NCBI GenBank assembly: GCA_900549445.1
Contig: UROS01000108.1
Location: 1-8,046, forward strand
Length of the DNA: 8,046 nt
Origin: an uncultured Porphyromonadaceae bacterium
GTDB lineage: Bacteria; Bacteroidota; Bacteroidia; Bacteroidales; Muribaculaceae
Reading direction: 5' to 3'
A program made the position numbers and the translations under genes. The notes beneath the pieces are model-generated. The model was not told the origin of the DNA. It saw only the letters and a program-made list of their open reading frames with translations, and did no database searches. This document shows, piece after piece, positions 5,596-8,046 of this stretch (positions are counted from its first letter, which is position 1; the number at the start of each line of letters is the position of its first letter).

Positions 5596-7998
5596 ATGAA
5601 TTATCGCAATCTCATATTGGCACTTTCGCTTTGTCCGGCGCTATTGCTCGGGGCAAAGGATGTCAGCTATAATTCTCCCGGAGCGGGTAATCCGATAATT
5701 CCGGGATATTTCGCCGACCCCACGGTAAAGAAGTTCGGCGACACCTATTATATATATGCCACCACCGACGGCAGCGGTGCCGGCTTCGGCCCGGCGCAGC
5801 TATGGCAGAGCAAGGATTTCAAAAACTGGACGCTGATGCCTATGAACTGGCCCGACAGCCACTGGATATGGGCGCCCGACGTGATGAAAAACGACAGCGA
5901 CGGGAAGTATTACTACGTTTACTGCCAGCCGTGTAAAATCCACGTGGGAGTGGGCGATACGCCCCGCGGCCCATGGAAAAACGTTCTCGGTGAGAGCGAG
6001 GCAGTGCTCGTTCCCGACCGATTCGTGACCAACGCCATTACTCTCGACGGCCAGACTTTCACAGACGACGACGGTTCCATATATATGTATTGGGGAACCT
6101 GGGGCATATATCCCGGTTTCGGTTGCGGCGCAGGAAAGCTCAACCCGGACATGAAGGGATTTTCAGAAACACGTCTGATTCCCAACACGGAGGTAACCGA
6201 TTTCTTCGAGGCTCCTTTCGTGTTCAAGCGCAACGGCATATATTATTTCCTCTATTCGTGCGAACATTGCGAAGATGCGTCATATCACGTACGTTATGCT
6301 ACCTCCGACAAGCCCCTCGGGCCATACACTTTCCGTGGAACCATTCTGAAAACGAACGAGGACGGGACGATTCACGGGCCGGGCCACAACAGCGTGATGA
6401 AAGAAGGCGACAATTACTATATAGTCTATCACCGTCACGACAATCCTCACAGTAACCGCGGATTTCACCGGCAGATTGCAATAGACCGTCTCGAATTCGA
6501 CAGCAACGGACTCATAAAGCCGGTTGTCCCGACTCATAGCGGAGTGGAGAAAGTCGGCAAAAAATCTGTAACCTCGCGCAACATTGCCTTTGGTAAGAGC
6601 GTAAAGGCATCTTCATACTATAACGATGATTTCCGTCCGGCGTACGCGGTCGACGACAATAACGGCACAATCTGGAAGGCTAAGACCATGGGTCAGGAGT
6701 GGATCGAGATAGACCTGGGAAAAGTTGAGCCGGTACGTACGGTGTGGACACAATGGGAATATGGCACTCATTTCTACCGGTATCTCGTAGAAACGTCTGT
6801 CGACGGTAAAAACTGGACCGTTTTCTCCGATAAACGCAAGAACCGTCTCGCTGGAAGTCCGATGGTGGATTTCGGCGACACTGAGGCGCGCTACGTGCGC
6901 ATCCTGTTCACCGGATGTCAGAAAGCCGGTTTCCCGGCTGCGCTATGGAACGTGAAAGTATTTTCTGAAGTTGAGGATTCCGCTCCACAGCAGTGGGTGC
7001 TTCTCAACGGTCTCGACTGGAACGGCCGGGAATGGGAAAACAGTCTGGGTCAGCTCGGCGGAAAGGCGCAGATCGAGTCGGGCAATGCGCTGATGACACG
7101 CACCGGCGGTCAGGAAGCAGTGCGCCTCGATCCCGGAACTCGTATCGTATTCAGCAATCCGATGATTTCTCCGGATCGCGAACATACTGCCCATGCCGCT
7201 CAGTTCGACGGCAAAGAGTGGAAGCCTTTCGCCCCGGAGATTGAGAAAGGGAAACTGATAGTGGAAAGCGGCTCCGACACACTTTATGTAAACAACGTGC
7301 GTTATTATAACTGGAGACTTGAAGATGTCGAGAAAAATTACGATGTTACGTCACCGGTAGCGCGCGGCGAAGTCAGTACGATGGCGAGGATAGGAAAGGT
7401 AGTCCACATTGACGCCTCGGAATTCAACGACAATGATACTGTTCCGTATATCGAGAACAAAGGTATCGCCGGATATTTCGAAATGGCGGCCGACAAACCT
7501 CTCGTAGTCCGGACTGTTGAAGGTAGAAAAGCTTTCGCTTTCGACAACGGTCAGGTTTATCATTCCTCATTCATGCTTCCAGCGTCGGTTCGTGACAATG
7601 CACCGTATACAATCGACGCCTGGGTGCTCAATCCTGAGATAGAACTCAATGAGTGTGTGGCTGATTTTACTTCGTCGCACGATGAACTTGAAAAAATAAT
7701 GCTCGTGAACGGAACAGAACCGCGATGCGGCGTAATCAATCACTACGGGTGGTATGAGGACGCCGGCAACAAGAATCAGGCCTCGCTTGCCGGAAAATGG
7801 CAGCACCTTTATATTTGCTTCGACGGCAGGATGGAGAGCGTTTATATCAACGACGAACTCATAAGCCGAAAGGACATCCAGCTGCTTGTAAAGCCCTCGC
7901 AGCGGATCACTCTCGGCCGTAATGCCGAAGGAGAGTGGCTTTTCAACGGCTACCTCGGCTCTCTTAAGTTCTTCGACGAATATATACCGTATAAATAA
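5596..7998 (+). CDS. Secreted GH43 glycosidase with discoidin-like and LamG-like domains
   Basis: An 800-aa exported enzyme with an N-terminal signal peptide (MNYRNLILALSLC...), probably cleaved near residue 20; there is no lipobox. Residues about 25-315 form a GH43 five-bladed beta-propeller with the expected acidic triad: D41 in FADPT (base), D151 in TLDGQTFTDDDG (pKa modulator) and E205 in FFEAPF (acid). Family members are mainly alpha-L-arabinofuranosidases, beta-xylosidases or galactan-active enzymes; I cannot assign the subfamily or substrate. Residues 329-459 are an F5/8 type C (CBM32-like) domain starting RNIAFGK. Residues about 460-635 are not recognised. Residues about 645-800 resemble a LamG/concanavalin-like sandwich, with APYTIDAWV and GKWQHLYICFDG as its typical strands, and end in GYLGSLKFFDEY. 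The gene follows GH97 after 9 bp and should share its transcript. The 25 bp after the stop (7999-8023) hold no visible gene or terminator before the adapter. Confidence 0.92.
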   Translation: MNYRNLILALSLCPALLLGAKDVSYNSPGAGNPIIPGYFADPTVKKFGDTYYIYATTDGSGAGFGPAQLWQSKDFKNWTLMPMNWPDSHWIWAPDVMKNDSDGKYYYVYCQPCKIHVGVGDTPRGPWKNVLGESEAVLVPDRFVTNAITLDGQTFTDDDGSIYMYWGTWGIYPGFGCGAGKLNPDMKGFSETRLIPNTEVTDFFEAPFVFKRNGIYYFLYSCEHCEDASYHVRYATSDKPLGPYTFRGTILKTNEDGTIHGPGHNSVMKEGDNYYIVYHRHDNPHSNRGFHRQIAIDRLEFDSNGLIKPVVPTHSGVEKVGKKSVTSRNIAFGKSVKASSYYNDDFRPAYAVDDNNGTIWKAKTMGQEWIEIDLGKVEPVRTVWTQWEYGTHFYRYLVETSVDGKNWTVFSDKRKNRLAGSPMVDFGDTEARYVRILFTGCQKAGFPAALWNVKVFSEVEDSAPQQWVLLNGLDWNGREWENSLGQLGGKAQIESGNALMTRTGGQEAVRLDPGTRIVFSNPMISPDREHTAHAAQFDGKEWKPFAPEIEKGKLIVESGSDTLYVNNVRYYNWRLEDVEKNYDVTSPVARGEVSTMARIGKVVHIDASEFNDNDTVPYIENKGIAGYFEMAADKPLVVRTVEGRKAFAFDNGQVYHSSFMLPASVRDNAPYTIDAWVLNPEIELNECVADFTSSHDELEKIMLVNGTEPRCGVINHYGWYEDAGNKNQASLAGKWQHLYICFDGRMESVYINDELISRKDIQLLVKPSQRITLGRNAEGEWLFNGYLGSLKFFDEYIPYK

Positions 7999-8023
7999 AT
8001 ATTATAAACCAATTAACTATACC

Positions 8024-8046
8024 CTGTCTCTTATACACATCTGACG
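8024..8046. other. Nextera Read-1/i5 sequencing adapter (artefact)
   Basis: These 23 bases are the reverse complement of the 3' part of the Illumina Nextera Read-1 adapter: the mosaic end CTGTCTCTTATACACATCT at 8024-8042 followed by GACG. Genomic sequence therefore ends at 8023. Together with the Read-2 adapter at the left edge it makes an apparent 19-bp terminal inverted repeat that has no biological meaning. Confidence 0.97.

Noticed and set aside
19..8042. A composite transposon bounded by 19-bp inverted mosaic ends
   Set aside because: The ends carry Nextera-specific flanks, there is no transposase, and no 9-bp target duplication borders the ends.

Overview
The window is an almost complete contig fragment of a carbohydrate-degrading locus, most likely from a gut-type Bacteroidales bacterium; the genus cannot be fixed from sequence alone. 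The evidence is three large secreted glycoside hydrolases of families typical of Bacteroidetes polysaccharide utilisation loci (GH127, GH97, GH43), AT-rich intergenic DNA with matches to the Bacteroidetes -7 promoter motif (TAnnTTTG), and weak Shine-Dalgarno signals at two of the three starts. No SusC/SusD pair, sensor/regulator or transporter lies inside the window, so the locus is only partly seen.

Layout. Bases 1-37 and 8024-8046 are not biological: they are Illumina Nextera (Tn5 tagmentation) adapters, each with the 19-bp mosaic end, so genomic DNA is 38-8023. A possible start of another minus-strand gene is cut off at the left edge. A GH127 lipoprotein gene (99-2555) is on the minus strand. 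A 301-bp divergent control region (2556-2856) holds promoter-like motifs for the GH127 gene, two good and one decayed copy of a 21-bp direct repeat, and a 15-bp inverted repeat. On the plus strand lie a GH97 gene (2857-5586) and a GH43 gene (5596-7998), 9 bp apart and almost certainly co-transcribed.

The most unusual gene is the GH97. Its retaining-type GH97 enzyme (likely alpha-galactosidase-like) is followed by about 235 extra residues that form a zinc-metallopeptidase-like domain. That domain has HEFAH followed by a Tyr-x6-Glu-x-Phe-Ala-Glu motif, which matches the active-site spacing of the anthrax lethal factor / Pro-Pro endopeptidase (M34-type) zincins. The GH43 protein carries a discoidin-like domain, a module I do not recognise, and a LamG-like C-terminus.

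How they may work together (inference). GH127 enzymes include beta-L-arabinofuranosidases, GH43 enzymes include alpha-L-arabinofuranosidases, retaining GH97 enzymes include alpha-galactosidases, and the peptidase-like domain resembles proline-directed zincins. This set matches the decorations and backbone of plant hydroxyproline-rich glycoproteins such as extensin (Hyp-linked arabinosides, Ser-linked alpha-galactose, polyproline-like backbone). A more ordinary arabinose- and galactose-containing pectin or arabinogalactan target remains possible.
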